Below are positions 14,582 through 24,101 of a stretch of DNA of 44,468 nucleotides, in pieces. Source of the stretch: an uncultured Collinsella sp. (lineage in GTDB: Bacteria > Actinomycetota > Coriobacteriia > Coriobacteriales > Coriobacteriaceae); NCBI GenBank assembly GCA_958427145.1, contig CAUAAZ010000017.1, forward strand, positions 1 through 44,468. The letters are read 5' to 3'. Numbering within the stretch: position 1 is the stretch's first letter; each line of letters opens with the position of its first letter. The position numbers and the translations under genes were made by a program. The notes beneath the pieces are model-generated. The model made no database searches and was not told where the DNA came from. It saw nothing but the letters and a program-made list of their open reading frames with translations.

Positions 14582-15390
14582 GCGCGCGCCAGCCAGTCGC
14601 GCATCTCGTCCTTAAGGCGGCTCCAAGTCGCCTGCGTGGCGGGGTCGGTAAAGGGCCGCGTAATGCCAAAGGGCGCGTCGAGCAGGCGGTAGATATCGCC
14701 CTGCTCGCGCGCCAGCGTGCGGCTCGCTGGATAGACGAGCTCAAACATAAAGCAGATGAGTCCCACCAGGTAGTCTGCGGGCTCGTTGCGCTCGTCGCGC
14801 GCGACGCAGCGGTGCTCGTCAAAGGCGGCAAGCGTCGGTACCGAGAAGCGACTGGCTAGAAACGCGTCCTCATCCACCTTGAGGATGGTATCGACGGTAC
14901 TGTCGGCGATGGTGCGCATAATGTCGATCTTGTCGCCATCGCGCACGATATCGCAGAAGCACCGTGTACGCTCGTCGAGTTGTGCCGGCAGGCGAAAGTC
15001 GCTGTGATAGGCGATGCTCGCTCGGATGAGCTCGTCATGCGCACCGGTTTCGATAAAGTCACGGATGTTTGTCGTGGCGGGTGCATCGGCGGGATTCTCG
15101 CCAAAGAGGACCTCGATGCCCAGCGCCGCATGGCTCATGCTCTCGGCGTCCTTAAAGGTGTCCCAGCGTCGCAGCTGCTCAAAGCGGCCCATATCGTGTA
15201 ACAGGCCGCAAAGCCATGCCAGGTCAATATCTTCTGACGACCAGCCCTGCTCGCGCGCTACGGCATCGCATGCCTCGGCCACGTGGTACGTGTGCTCGAT
15301 TTTGAGCGCGATGCGTGGGTTGGTGGCGTCGTAGGCATCGGTGTAGCTTTTGAAGGCCGCGCGCGCCCGGTCTCGATCGATAGCTGTCAT
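14578..15390 (-). CDS. HD-domain phosphohydrolase
   Basis: A 270-residue protein with an HD domain: H33 in KIEHTYHVA, HDMGR near 63-67, a downstream YHSDFRL and DGDKIDIM supply the metal-binding His/Asp set. Such stand-alone HD proteins hydrolyse nucleotides or other phosphoesters; the substrate cannot be named. AGGAAG precedes ATG 15390 by about 6 nt. The gene is convergent with etfA, sharing the CTAG stop overlap, and divergent from azlC. Confidence 0.85.
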   Translation of the reverse strand: MTAIDRDRARAAFKSYTDAYDATNPRIALKIEHTYHVAEACDAVAREQGWSSEDIDLAWLCGLLHDMGRFEQLRRWDTFKDAESMSHAALGIEVLFGENPADAPATTNIRDFIETGAHDELIRASIAYHSDFRLPAQLDERTRCFCDIVRDGDKIDIMRTIADSTVDTILKVDEDAFLASRFSVPTLAAFDEHRCVARDERNEPADYLVGLICFMFELVYPASRTLAREQGDIYRLLDAPFGITRPFTDPATQATWSRLKDEMRDWLARA

Positions 15391-15516
15391 AATGACTTCC
15401 TAAAAAGTTGTGTCTTTCGATCCGGTGGCAATTGTAGGTGAACTCGGTTGCTGTCGGATGATGATTCTGCCGTATCGCTACATGCGGCTCGGAGACCTTG
15501 TCAGGATGAGAAGCGT

Positions 15517-16209
15517 ATGGTGTTCAAAATCGTTAGAACCGTCTGGCCGGTGATGCTTACCTATGTTGCAATAGGCGCGCCGTGCGGAATGATCATGGGC
15601 CAGACGGGAATGGAGCCCTGGATGGTCTTTGCCCTGAGCAGCACGTTTGTGACGGGCAGCGGCCAGTTTATGATCTGCAATCTTTGGCTGGCGGACGTAC
15701 CGGCACCTTCGATTATCGCGAGCGTTGCCGCCATCTCCTCGCGTTTTGCGCTTTACTCGGCATCGATCGCGCCGCATCTGACGGGTGCCTCGAAGCGTCA
15801 GACGCTGGCTGTTGCCGCGACACTTACCGAGGAGGCATATGGCATCTCGCTTGCCAAGTTGGTTGAAGGGGAGGATTGGGGCCCGCGCGAGTCCTTTGTG
15901 CTCAACGTGATCCTTATCGCAACATGGGGCGTTTCGTGTACGATGGGCGCCATCGTCGGCGCCGTTGTCGATGTTCCCACCGCCATTGCAGCCTTTGTCT
16001 GCACCTCGCTCTTTATCTGCCTGCTCTTTTCGCAGCGGCTGTCGCGCGGCAACGTTGTCGCGGCGGTTTCGGGCGCGGTGTCCGTCGCCGTATGCAAGTT
16101 CTTGGGCCTCACGAATATTGCCGTGCCGGCAAGCGTCGTGGCCGGCATTGCCATTGCGTTGGCGTGCGATGCTGTATTTGACGGAAGAGGTGCCCGCTAT
16201 GCCCGTTAA
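15517..16209 (+). CDS. azlC: AzlC family branched-chain amino acid exporter, large subunit
   Basis: A 230-residue membrane protein with a GAPCGMIMGQTGMEPW start and a TFVTGSGQFM segment typical of AzlC. About seven hydrophobic helices are present. AzlC and AzlD form an exporter for branched-chain amino acids and analogues. ATG 15517 is taken as the start; earlier in-frame codons encode a charged stretch unlike the family. azlD overlaps the 3' end by 11 nt. Confidence 0.88.
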   Translation: MVFKIVRTVWPVMLTYVAIGAPCGMIMGQTGMEPWMVFALSSTFVTGSGQFMICNLWLADVPAPSIIASVAAISSRFALYSASIAPHLTGASKRQTLAVAATLTEEAYGISLAKLVEGEDWGPRESFVLNVILIATWGVSCTMGAIVGAVVDVPTAIAAFVCTSLFICLLFSQRLSRGNVVAAVSGAVSVAVCKFLGLTNIAVPASVVAGIAIALACDAVFDGRGARYAR

Positions 16210-16522
16210 CGAGTTCTTGGTTCTGTGGCTGTCGTCGTGGGCTGCTATCGCGTTCTTTCGCATCGCGCCGGCGTTCGCCTTGCGCGGGCGGACCCTGTCG
16301 CCCCGCATTACCGAGGCCCTGGGCTATATCCCGCCCGCTGCCTTTGCCGCGCTGGTCGCCAACGACTTGGTGAGTCCCGGCGCGTTCGACGCGGGACTCT
16401 GGCCTGCCTTGGTTCCCTGGATTGCGGCCGTCGGCGTCGTGGTCGTGGCGGTCAAGACAAAATCGATGCTGTGGTGCTGCGTCTCGGGCATCGTACTCTA
16501 TATTGTCTTGAGCCTTATATAG
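16199..16522 (+). CDS. azlD: AzlD family exporter, small subunit
   Basis: A 107-residue protein with about four membrane helices and the AzlD pattern RxAPAFALRGRTLSP near residue 21 and LGYIPPAAFAALV. The ATG at 16199 lies inside azlC (11-nt overlap), so the two are translationally coupled. It partners AzlC in amino acid export. Confidence 0.88.
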   Translation: MPVNEFLVLWLSSWAAIAFFRIAPAFALRGRTLSPRITEALGYIPPAAFAALVANDLVSPGAFDAGLWPALVPWIAAVGVVVVAVKTKSMLWCCVSGIVLYIVLSLI

Positions 16523-16596
16523 GGGTGGCGTCGCGGGCGCCGAATCTCGTTCCATCTCAACTTGTCGGATTTTTCACCGAGCTGGTCTATTTCTTC

Positions 16597-16604
16597 TGGT
16601 ACCA
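16597..16604 (+). promoter_or_regulatory. TGGTACCA palindrome upstream of kdgT (possible operator)
   Basis: A perfect 8-bp palindrome 68 bp before the kdgT start. TGGT-ACCA half-sites are typical of GntR-family operators. One short palindrome is weak evidence. Confidence 0.25.
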
Positions 16605-16671
16605 TGGTCAAACTTTACTGTAGCAAAGCGTGACGTGGGCTTTTGTACCCCGTCAGCGGAAATGGGGTTTC

Positions 16672-17694
16672 ATGGCACAGGAAGCAACCACCAACGAGCA
16701 AAAGAAATTCAAGGTCCCGCGCATTCCGGGCGACATCATGATCTATCCGATGATCGTCGGTCTTTTGCTCAACACCTTCTGCCCGCAGGTTTTTGAGATC
16801 GGCGGCTTCTTTACGGCTGCCTGTCGCGGTGGCTCCAATACCATCGTCGCCGCGATCCTGCTGTTTGTGGGCGCCGGCATCAGCTTCAAGTCCACGCCGG
16901 GCGCCATCAAGACCGGCATCGTCGTGCTGATTCCCAAGCTGGTCGTCGCAACGGCTCTCGGCCTAGGCGTGGCATATTTCTTTAACGACAACTTCCTGGG
17001 TCTGAGCTCCGTGTCTATCATCGGCGGCATTACGTTTTGCAACATGGCGCTCTATACGGGCATCATGGGCGAGTTCGGCGATGAGTCCGAGCAGGGCGCC
17101 GTCGGTATCCTGTTCTTTACGGCCGGCCCCGCCGTCACCATGATCATCCTCGGTGTCTCGGGTCTCGCCAACATCCCCGTCGGCACCATCATCGGATCCA
17201 TCCTGCCGCTCGTTATCGGCATGGTTCTGGGCAACCTGTTCCCGTTTATCAAGAACCTGCTGGTTCCCGGTGCCAATCCCGCGATTGCCGTCATCGGATT
17301 TCAGCTCGGTGCGTCCATGAGCCTGTCGAGCTTTATCACCGGCGGTATTTCCGGCATCTTGCTGGGCCTTGTCACGCTGTTTGTCGTCGGTCCCATCACC
17401 TTTGCGTTCGAGCGCCTGTGCGGTGGTAACGGCAAGGCTGCCGTGGCTTGTTCCACCATCGCCGGCACGGCTATGACCACGCCGGTTGCTCTCGCCGAGG
17501 TCGCGCCTCGCTACGCCGAGCTTGCGCCCACCGCGTACGCCCAGATCGCCACTGCCGTTATCATCACGGCAATCATGGCTCCGATTCTGACCGGCTGGGT
17601 CGACAAGAAGTTCTGCCAGGGCAAGGAGGACCTGTCGCTTGCCGGTGTCGAGGCCATCGAGGAGGCCGTTGCGACCGACATCGACGGCGAGTAA
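16672..17694 (+). CDS. kdgT: 2-keto-3-deoxygluconate permease (KdgT family)
   Basis: A 340-residue membrane protein with about ten helices and family-typical segments: RIPGDIMIYPMIVGLLLNT at the N-terminus, GAGISFKSTPGAIKTG and STIAGTAMTTPVALAE. KdgT imports 2-keto-3-deoxygluconate, a pectin/uronate breakdown product, with protons. ATG 16672 is preferred; GGAAATGGGG lies upstream and the preceding in-frame residues are not conserved-looking. It stands alone, with no kdgK/kdgA neighbours here, and is followed by a strong terminator. A relative carrying another organic acid is possible. Confidence 0.82.
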   Translation: MAQEATTNEQKKFKVPRIPGDIMIYPMIVGLLLNTFCPQVFEIGGFFTAACRGGSNTIVAAILLFVGAGISFKSTPGAIKTGIVVLIPKLVVATALGLGVAYFFNDNFLGLSSVSIIGGITFCNMALYTGIMGEFGDESEQGAVGILFFTAGPAVTMIILGVSGLANIPVGTIIGSILPLVIGMVLGNLFPFIKNLLVPGANPAIAVIGFQLGASMSLSSFITGGISGILLGLVTLFVVGPITFAFERLCGGNGKAAVACSTIAGTAMTTPVALAEVAPRYAELAPTAYAQIATAVIITAIMAPILTGWVDKKFCQGKEDLSLAGVEAIEEAVATDIDGE

Positions 17695-17740
17695 CGGCCG
17701 TTACCGATAATTGAATCTGGCGTGCAATTCGCGCCGTCCG

Positions 17741-17782
17741 AGCGCCCGAACAGAAACTGTTTTGCAGTGATGTTCGGGCGCT
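17741..17782 (+). terminator. terminator after kdgT
   Basis: A perfect 12-bp stem (17741-17752 with 17771-17782, AGCGCCCGAACA and its complement) has an internal ACTG/CAGT pairing in the loop and is followed by TT. It lies 47 bp after the kdgT stop. Confidence 0.8.
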
Positions 17783-17793
17783 TTGCTATGATT

Positions 17794-17818
17794 CCCTTTA
17801 CCCCTGCGGAGTAAAGGG
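17794..17818 (+). promoter_or_regulatory. second hairpin in the leader of the GGDEF gene
   Basis: CCCTTTAC (17794-17801) pairs with GTAAAGGG (17811-17818); an overlapping ACCCC/GGGGT pairing is also possible. It lies 12 bp after the kdgT terminator and 66 bp before the GGDEF start. It could be a second terminator or a leader structure. Confidence 0.4.
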
Positions 17819-17883
17819 GTGTTTATTGCCCTGATTCGAATTGGGCGATTCTGACCATTCGGATATTGAAGGGATGGCGTCTA

Positions 17884-19026
17884 GTGGTTAAGGCACTCAA
17901 GATTGAGATATTCCTGCTATGCATGATTGTTCTTATCGGGCTTGCCGCGCGAAGTCGTCGCTCCTTGTTCTCGAGCACCCTGCAGCTATTGTTTAGCATG
18001 CTTGGCTACACCTCTGCCGCGTACATATTATTCGATATGATCTGGACGCTTTCGGATGGTGCGGACGGCACGTTGGGTATTGCTGCCAACTGGATTTCCA
18101 ACGCGGTTTCGTTTTCGCTCTTTGCCATCGCGTGTCTCATTTGGTTTATCTATTCCGAGACGATGCAGGGCTCTCGCCTTGTGACCTCGCGCTATAGGGT
18201 GGTGCTTGTAACGTTGCCTACGGCTCTGGTGGTCGTGCTGGCTTTTACCAGTTACTGGACGCACGCCTTGTTCTATATCGATTCGCAGGGCGTGTATCGT
18301 CGCGGCTTTGCCTATATGATCCAGCCTATTGTCAGCTACTGTTACGTTATACATACGTCCCTGCATGCGTTTGTGCAATCTCGCAGGGTCGAGAGCCTGC
18401 AGACGAAGGCTATCTATCGAACCTTGGCATTTTTCGCCATTCCGGCCCTGGTGGGCGGTACCTTTCAGATCGTATACTCGGTGCCTGGCCTTTGTGTCGG
18501 CATAATGATTAGCATGTTGCTGCTCTATATCATCTGCCAGGAGCAACTGATCTCGACTGACCCGTTGACTGGACTCAACAACCGCAACCGTTTTGAGACC
18601 TATATGCTGTCGCTCTTTTCAAATGTGGATCAGGCCGAAGATGTATATCTGCTTATGATGGACGCCGACGGCTTTAAGCAGATTAACGATCGCTATGGAC
18701 ATGTGGAGGGCGACCATGCTCTTCAGGTTGTTGCGACGGCGCTCAAGGATGTCTGCTCGGCGTCTGGTGGCTTTATCGCGCGTTATGGTGGCGATGAGTT
18801 CGTGGTGCTCCAAAAGGCAGCGGCGGAACAGGATATCATGCATCTGTGCGCGACAATCAACGACGAGCTCGCGCATGCCGAGGTGCCGTATGCATTGCGG
18901 ATGTCCATCGGTTGCGCGCGGGTCGGCGATAGTGTTGATACCTGGCAAGACTTACTTCGCGCTGCCGATGCGGAGCTCTATCGCGTCAAGGCCGAGAAAA
19001 AGAAAGCCGGCGTACAAATACGCTAG
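17884..19026 (+). CDS. membrane-bound diguanylate cyclase (GGDEF)
   Basis: A protein of about 380 residues: six or seven membrane helices (about 5-220) followed by a GGDEF domain. The active-site GGDEF motif is intact (about 302-306, YGGDEF), as are STDPLTGLNNRNRFE and DADGFKQIND, so it should make c-di-GMP from GTP. No RxxD inhibitory site is seen upstream of the motif (FIARYGGDEF), so product inhibition may be absent. The start is uncertain: GTG 17884 or TTG 17866, both near AAGGGA. No EAL domain is attached. The membrane region is not a MASE type I can name. Confidence 0.85.
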   Translation: MVKALKIEIFLLCMIVLIGLAARSRRSLFSSTLQLLFSMLGYTSAAYILFDMIWTLSDGADGTLGIAANWISNAVSFSLFAIACLIWFIYSETMQGSRLVTSRYRVVLVTLPTALVVVLAFTSYWTHALFYIDSQGVYRRGFAYMIQPIVSYCYVIHTSLHAFVQSRRVESLQTKAIYRTLAFFAIPALVGGTFQIVYSVPGLCVGIMISMLLLYIICQEQLISTDPLTGLNNRNRFETYMLSLFSNVDQAEDVYLLMMDADGFKQINDRYGHVEGDHALQVVATALKDVCSASGGFIARYGGDEFVVLQKAAAEQDIMHLCATINDELAHAEVPYALRMSIGCARVGDSVDTWQDLLRAADAELYRVKAEKKKAGVQIR

Positions 19027-19030
19027 AAAA

Positions 19031-19064
19031 GGGGCATACGACCGCATTGATGGTCGTGCGCCCC
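19031..19064. terminator. terminator after the GGDEF gene
   Basis: GGGGCATACGACC (19031-19043) pairs with GGTCGTGCGCCCC (19052-19064), 13 bp with two mismatches and an 8-nt loop, directly after the stop codon. Confidence 0.7.
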
Positions 19065-19103
19065 TATTGCGTTGGCGGGATTAGTAGCGGCTGTCGAAGA
19101 TAC

Positions 19104-19129
19104 GCCTCGTCTTTTTCTTGGAACGAGGC
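19104..19129 (-). terminator. hairpin after the EamA gene
   Basis: GCCTCGT (19104-19110) and ACGAGGC (19123-19129) form a 7-bp stem just beyond the stop of the minus-strand transporter gene. There is no T-run on the minus strand after it, so it may mainly stabilise the mRNA end. Confidence 0.45.
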
Positions 19130-19135
19130 AGTTCG

Positions 19136-20071
19136 CTAGGCCTTTTTGGGCTTGTTTACGATGATGATGCCGCCGCAGACCAACAGCAGGGCAACGATGA
19201 CGGTAATGGGGCTCGTGCCAGCGCCCTCGCCGAGCAGCAGCGCGCTCAGCAGCACACCAAAGACGGGGTTCATAAACCCAAAGACCGAGACGCGGCTGAC
19301 GGGGTTGACGGCAAGCAGGCGCGACCACAGCGAGTAGGCGACCGCGGAGATAAGCGCCATGTAGATGATGAGCGCGATGGCGGGGGCAATCGCCGTGGGG
19401 GAGAGCGCGCCACCCATCAAAAAGCCGATGGCGGTGAGGACCAGGCCGCCGACCAAGAACTGCCACCCGGCAAGCAAGACGCCGTCGTGCTCACGCGAGA
19501 AGATACCGATCAGGCAGGTCGAAAGGGCACCCGCGACGGTGGAGGCTAGGATAAAACCCTCGCCGTCGAGCGTAAAGCCAAAGGTGCCGTCCGCGCCCGA
19601 AAGGTTGACGAGCGCGACGCCGGCAAAGCCCAGTACGCAGCCGAGCACTTTGGCCGCATTGAGCTTCTCGGTGTGAAATGCCAGGGCGGCAAAGAGGATT
19701 GCGAGGAAGTTGGCGCTGGCCTCGATGATGGAGCTCGACATGGCGCTGGCGCGCGAGAGGCCCAGGTAGAAAAAGAAGTACTGCCCGATAGTCTGGAAGA
19801 GCGACAAGATGCAGATGGGCTTGATATCGCGCGCTTGCGGAACGAGCGGTCGGCGCTGGGCCACGCTCATGCCAACAATGACCAGCATGCCGGCAAGGGT
19901 GAAGCGCAGGCCCGCGAAGAGCAGCTGCGAGGCGCTGTCGTGCGCGGGAATACCAAAGAGGCCGTAGCCGATCTTGATGCAGGGGAAGGCGGAGCCCCAG
20001 AGCGCGCAGCAAACGAGACAGCCCAGGATGAGTCCGGGCAGGGTGGCGAGATACGGCTTGCGGCTTTCCAT
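19136..20071 (-). CDS. EamA/DMT family permease
   Basis: A 311-residue membrane protein with ten helices in two EamA repeats (about 8-145 and 160-300). The short helix-end motif CALWGSAFPCIKIGY near the N-terminus is typical of the drug/metabolite transporter superfamily. Substrates in this family range from amino acids to purines and cannot be predicted. ATG 20071 follows AAGGA; a longer frame upstream lacks a ribosome site. It lies downstream of purL on the same strand, but a terminator (20106-20132) separates them. Confidence 0.85.
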   Translation of the reverse strand: MESRKPYLATLPGLILGCLVCCALWGSAFPCIKIGYGLFGIPAHDSASQLLFAGLRFTLAGMLVIVGMSVAQRRPLVPQARDIKPICILSLFQTIGQYFFFYLGLSRASAMSSSIIEASANFLAILFAALAFHTEKLNAAKVLGCVLGFAGVALVNLSGADGTFGFTLDGEGFILASTVAGALSTCLIGIFSREHDGVLLAGWQFLVGGLVLTAIGFLMGGALSPTAIAPAIALIIYMALISAVAYSLWSRLLAVNPVSRVSVFGFMNPVFGVLLSALLLGEGAGTSPITVIVALLLVCGGIIIVNKPKKA

Positions 20072-20105
20072 GATGTCCTTCCTACATGCGCGAAGCAAAA
20101 AAGAA

Positions 20106-20132
20106 CCCGCCACCGGATGTGTCGGTGGCGGG
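20106..20132 (-). terminator. terminator after purL
   Basis: CCCGCCACCG (20106-20115) pairs perfectly with CGGTGGCGGG (20123-20132). On the minus strand the stem is followed by TTCTTTTTT, a textbook rho-independent terminator. Confidence 0.9.
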
Positions 20133-20170
20133 TGTTGTTACCCGAAGGGATTGTACCCGATGGGAAAGGT

Positions 20171-23100
20171 TTAAGCGAAGTAGGCCACGCCGCTCTCAAA
20201 GATCGGCATGAATTTGTCGCCGGGGACATGCTCGGGCACGTTGCGGTACAGGTTGTCGCCGCGACGCTCGGCATGGCCCATCTTGCCCAGGACGCGGCCG
20301 TCGGGGCTCGTGATGCCCTCGATGGCGAGTGCGGAGCCGTTGGGGTTGACGGAAAGATCCATGCTGGGCTTGGCGTCTTCGCCCACGTACTGCGTGGCGA
20401 CCTGGCCGTTGGCGATCAGCTGGGCGAGCACTTCGTCGTTGGCGACAAAGCGGCCCTCGCCGTGGCTGATGGCGACGGTGTAGGGGTCATCTAGGCTGCA
20501 CTGCGACAGCCACGGGGACAAGTTGGACGAGATGCGGGTGCGCACCAGACGGCTCTGGTGGCGGCCGATGGTGTTGAACGTCAACGTGGGCGCATCGGGT
20601 GTGGCGTCGACGATGTCGCCGTAGGGCACCAGGCCGAGCTTGATCAGGGCCTGGAAGCCGTTGCAGATGCCCAGCATCAGGCCATCGCGGGCCTTGAGCA
20701 GGTCGCGGACTGCCTCGGTGACCTCGGGAGCGCGGAAGAACGCCGTGATGAACTTGGCGGAGCCGTCGGGCTCGTCGCCGCCCGAGAAGCCGCCGGGGAT
20801 CATGACGATCTGGCTTGCACGGATGCGGCGGGCAAGCTCGTGGGTGCTCTCGGCGACGGCCTCGGGCGTGAGGTTGTTGATCACGAAGGTGTCGGCTTCG
20901 GCACCGGCTGCGCGGAAGGCACGTGCGCTGTCGTACTCACAGTTGTTGCCGGGGAACACGGGGATGATCACGCGCGGACGGGCGATCTTGGCGCCGCTGT
21001 ACACGTGGATGTCCTTGGCACGGAAGTCGATGGTTTCGACCTCGGGGGTCTCGTCGGCGCTGCGGTAGGCAAAGACGCCCTCGATGCCGCTCTCCCAGGC
21101 CTCCTGGAGCTCGGAGAGCTCGATGACCTCGGAGCCGGTGTCGATGACATAGCCCTCGACGGTGGTGCCCAGGGGCTCGACGACAACGCCGTCGGCGACC
21201 TCGGGCAGCTCGGCATCCTCGGCGAGCTCGACGATAAAGCTGCCGTAGAGCGGGGTGAAGAGGCTCTCTACGTCTACATCATCGGCAAGCTCGATGCCGA
21301 TCTGGTTACCGACGCACATCTTAAAGAGGCTCTCGGCGCCGCAGCCGTAGCCGGGCGTGGAGATGGCCAGGGCGTTGCCGGTAGCAGTGAGCGCCTCGAC
21401 GGCGTCAAACGCGGCGAGCAGCTGCTGAGCGTCGGGACGGTAGTCCTCGCCATAGGTAGCGGGGGCGATGCGGACGACGCGGTGCGTGAGGCCCTTGAAC
21501 TCGGGCGAGACGGCACGGGCGGCTCTGCCCACGGCGACGGCGAAGCTGATCAGGGTCGGCGGAACGTTGAGCTCGCCGGCCTCGTCCTCAAACGAGCCGC
21601 TCATGGAGTCCTTGCCACCGATGGCGCCGGCACCCAGGTCGACTTGGGCCATGAGGGCGCCCAAGACGGCTGCCGTGGGCTTGCCCCAGCGCTCGGCCTC
21701 GGTGCGCAGACGCTCGAAGTACTCCTGGAAGGAGAGATAGGCGCGCTTGTGCTCAAAGCCGGCAGCCACGAGCTTGGCGATGGACTCGACCACGGACAGG
21801 TAGGCGCCCGCAAACTGGTCGGCCTCCATCAGATAGGGGTTGAAGCCCCATGCCATGGCACTCGCCGTGGTGGTCTCGCCGTCCACGGGGAACTTGGCGA
21901 CCATGGCCGAGCTGGGGGTGAGCTGCGTCTTGCCGCCAAAGGGCATGAGCACGGTCGCGGCGCCGATGGTGGAGTCGAAGCGCTCGGAAAGACCCTTGTT
22001 GGAAGCGACGTTGAGGTCGGTGACGAGCGAGGTCATGCGCTCGGCGAGCGTGGTGCCGGCCCAGCTGGGCTGCCACACGCTACGGGCGCACACGTGGGCG
22101 ACCTGGTGCTTGGGTGCGCCGTTGGAGTTGAGGAACTCGCGGGACAGGTCGACGATGGCGACGCCGTTCCAGGCCATGCGCATGCGCGGCTCGGCGGTAA
22201 CCTCGGCGATAACGGTCGCCTCCAGGTTCTCCTCGGCGGCGTAGCCCATGAACTCCTCGACGTCACCGTCGGCGACGGCGCAGGCCATGCGCTCCTGGGA
22301 CTCAGAGATAGCGAGTTCGGTGCCGTCCAGGCCGTCGTACTTCTTGGTCACGGTGTCCAGGTCGACATACAGACCGTCGGCAAGCTCGCCCACGGCGACC
22401 GAGACGCCGCCGGCGCCAAAGTCGTTGCAGCGCTTGATCAGACGGCAGGCGTCGCCGCGGCGGAACAGACGCTGCAGCTTGCGCTCGACCGGGGCGTTGC
22501 CCTTCTGGACCTCGGCACCCGAGGTCTCGATGGACTCGGTGTTCTGGGTCTTGGAGGAGCCGGTGGCGCCACCGATGCCATCGCGGCCGGTGCGGCCGCC
22601 CAGCAGGATGATCTTGTCGGTGGGGGCGGGGCACTCGCGACGAACGTGGTTTGCCGGGGTAGCGCCCACGACGGCGCCAACCTCCATGCGCTTGGCCGCG
22701 TAACCGGGGTGATAGAGTTCGTTGACCTGACCGGTGGCAAGGCCGATCTGGTTGCCGTAGCTGGAGTAGCCGGCGGCGGCAGTGGTCACGAGCTTGCGCT
22801 GCGGCAGCTTGCCCTCGAGCGTCTCGGAAACCGGGACGGTGGGGTCGCCGGCACCGGTGACGCGCATAGCCTGATACACATAGCTGCGGCCCGAGAGCGG
22901 GTCACGGATAGCGCCGCCCACGCAGGTGGCGGCACCGCCGAAGGGCTCGATCTCGGTCGGGTGGTTGTGGGTCTCGTTCTTAAAGAGGAACAGCCAGTCC
23001 TGGTCCTCGCCATCGACATCGACCTTCACCTTGACGGTGCAGGCGTTGATCTCCTCGGACTCATCGACATCGGTCATTACGCCGGTCTTCTTGAGGTACT

Positions 23101-23917
23101 TGGCGCCGATGGTGCCCATGTCCATGAGGCAGACGGGCTTGGCGTCGCGACCGAGTTCGTGGCGCATCTCCATGTAGCGGTCGAAGGCTTGCTGCACCAC
23201 GGCGTCGTCGATCGTCACGTCGTCCAGGACGGTGCCGAAGGTGGTGTGGCGGCAGTGGTCGGACCAATAGGTGTCGATCACGCGGATCTCGGTGATGGTG
23301 GGGTCGCGGTTCTCATCGCGGAAGTACTGCTGGCAGAAGGCGATGTCCGCCTCGTCCATGGCAAGGCCGCGATCGGCGATAAAGGCGGCAAGGCCGGCCT
23401 CGTCGAGCTCGCGGAAGCCGTCGAGCACCTCGACGGGCTGGGGCTCGGGGGTCTCCATGTACAGCGTCTCGGGCAGGTCGAGCGAGGCGATGCGCGCCTC
23501 GACGGGGTTCACCACGTAGTGCTTGATGGCCTCGATGGCGGCTTCGTCCAGAGCGCCCGAGATGATATAGACCTTGGCGGAGCGCACGGCGGGGCGCTCG
23601 CCCTGGCTGATGAGCTGCACGCACTCGCTGGCGGAGTCGGCGCGCTGGTCAAACTGGCCAGGCAGGAATTCGACGGCAAAGACGGCGCCATCGCTTGCGG
23701 GGAGCTCGTCGTAGGTCACATCGACCTGGGGCTCGCTAAAGACGGTCGGCACGCAGGAGCGGAAAAGCTCCTCGTCGATGCCCTCGACGTCGTAGCGGTT
23801 GATGATCCTCAGGGCCTCGATGCCCTTGATGCCGAGAATTTCGGTCAGCTCGCCCTTGAGCTGCTGAGCCTCGACGTCGAACCCGGGTTTCTTCTCCACG
23901 TAGATACGAGAGACCAT
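20171..23917 (-). CDS. purL: phosphoribosylformylglycinamidine synthase, single-chain form
   Basis: A 1248-residue enzyme of purine synthesis that converts FGAR, glutamine and ATP to FGAM. It is the large fused type: an N-terminal PurS-like region, two AIRS-type ATP-binding halves (YWSDHCRHTTF near 235; FKNETHNHPTEIEPFGG; GKDSMSGSF) and a C-terminal class I glutaminase with the nucleophile in LGICNGFQAL and downstream SHGEGRF. All key motifs look intact. ATG 23917 is chosen because AGGA precedes it and family sequences begin near VSRIYVEKK. It is divergent from the antiporter gene. No purine or ZTP riboswitch was recognised in the 184-bp gap. Confidence 0.95.
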   Translation of the reverse strand: MVSRIYVEKKPGFDVEAQQLKGELTEILGIKGIEALRIINRYDVEGIDEELFRSCVPTVFSEPQVDVTYDELPASDGAVFAVEFLPGQFDQRADSASECVQLISQGERPAVRSAKVYIISGALDEAAIEAIKHYVVNPVEARIASLDLPETLYMETPEPQPVEVLDGFRELDEAGLAAFIADRGLAMDEADIAFCQQYFRDENRDPTITEIRVIDTYWSDHCRHTTFGTVLDDVTIDDAVVQQAFDRYMEMRHELGRDAKPVCLMDMGTIGAKYLKKTGVMTDVDESEEINACTVKVKVDVDGEDQDWLFLFKNETHNHPTEIEPFGGAATCVGGAIRDPLSGRSYVYQAMRVTGAGDPTVPVSETLEGKLPQRKLVTTAAAGYSSYGNQIGLATGQVNELYHPGYAAKRMEVGAVVGATPANHVRRECPAPTDKIILLGGRTGRDGIGGATGSSKTQNTESIETSGAEVQKGNAPVERKLQRLFRRGDACRLIKRCNDFGAGGVSVAVGELADGLYVDLDTVTKKYDGLDGTELAISESQERMACAVADGDVEEFMGYAAEENLEATVIAEVTAEPRMRMAWNGVAIVDLSREFLNSNGAPKHQVAHVCARSVWQPSWAGTTLAERMTSLVTDLNVASNKGLSERFDSTIGAATVLMPFGGKTQLTPSSAMVAKFPVDGETTTASAMAWGFNPYLMEADQFAGAYLSVVESIAKLVAAGFEHKRAYLSFQEYFERLRTEAERWGKPTAAVLGALMAQVDLGAGAIGGKDSMSGSFEDEAGELNVPPTLISFAVAVGRAARAVSPEFKGLTHRVVRIAPATYGEDYRPDAQQLLAAFDAVEALTATGNALAISTPGYGCGAESLFKMCVGNQIGIELADDVDVESLFTPLYGSFIVELAEDAELPEVADGVVVEPLGTTVEGYVIDTGSEVIELSELQEAWESGIEGVFAYRSADETPEVETIDFRAKDIHVYSGAKIARPRVIIPVFPGNNCEYDSARAFRAAGAEADTFVINNLTPEAVAESTHELARRIRASQIVMIPGGFSGGDEPDGSAKFITAFFRAPEVTEAVRDLLKARDGLMLGICNGFQALIKLGLVPYGDIVDATPDAPTLTFNTIGRHQSRLVRTRISSNLSPWLSQCSLDDPYTVAISHGEGRFVANDEVLAQLIANGQVATQYVGEDAKPSMDLSVNPNGSALAIEGITSPDGRVLGKMGHAERRGDNLYRNVPEHVPGDKFMPIFESGVAYFA

Positions 23918-24101
23918 TGGTTCCTGCCTTCCTGATCGGTTGGGCGTACGGTACGGTATGCGGCAGCGGTCGGTTTGCGGGGTCTGCCCTGCGGTCGCCT
24001 TGAGCCACATGTTTGTAAACCTCACTATGATACGACAGCTCGCGGCGCGTTGAGGACGGCGAGGGTGCTACAGTGAAGCGCAAACAAGAGAAAGGCATCA
24101 C

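Noticed and set aside
20558..23935. A very long open frame (1125 codons) antisense to purL
   Set aside because: It is the mirror of a highly biased GC-rich coding strand. The product is Gly/Ala/Asp/Leu-rich with no motif, and purL on the other strand has every catalytic motif and a ribosome site.
23918..24101. Purine or ZTP riboswitch upstream of purL
   Set aside because: I could not find the conserved core sequences or a pseudoknot-compatible arrangement; only ordinary GC-rich sequence is visible.
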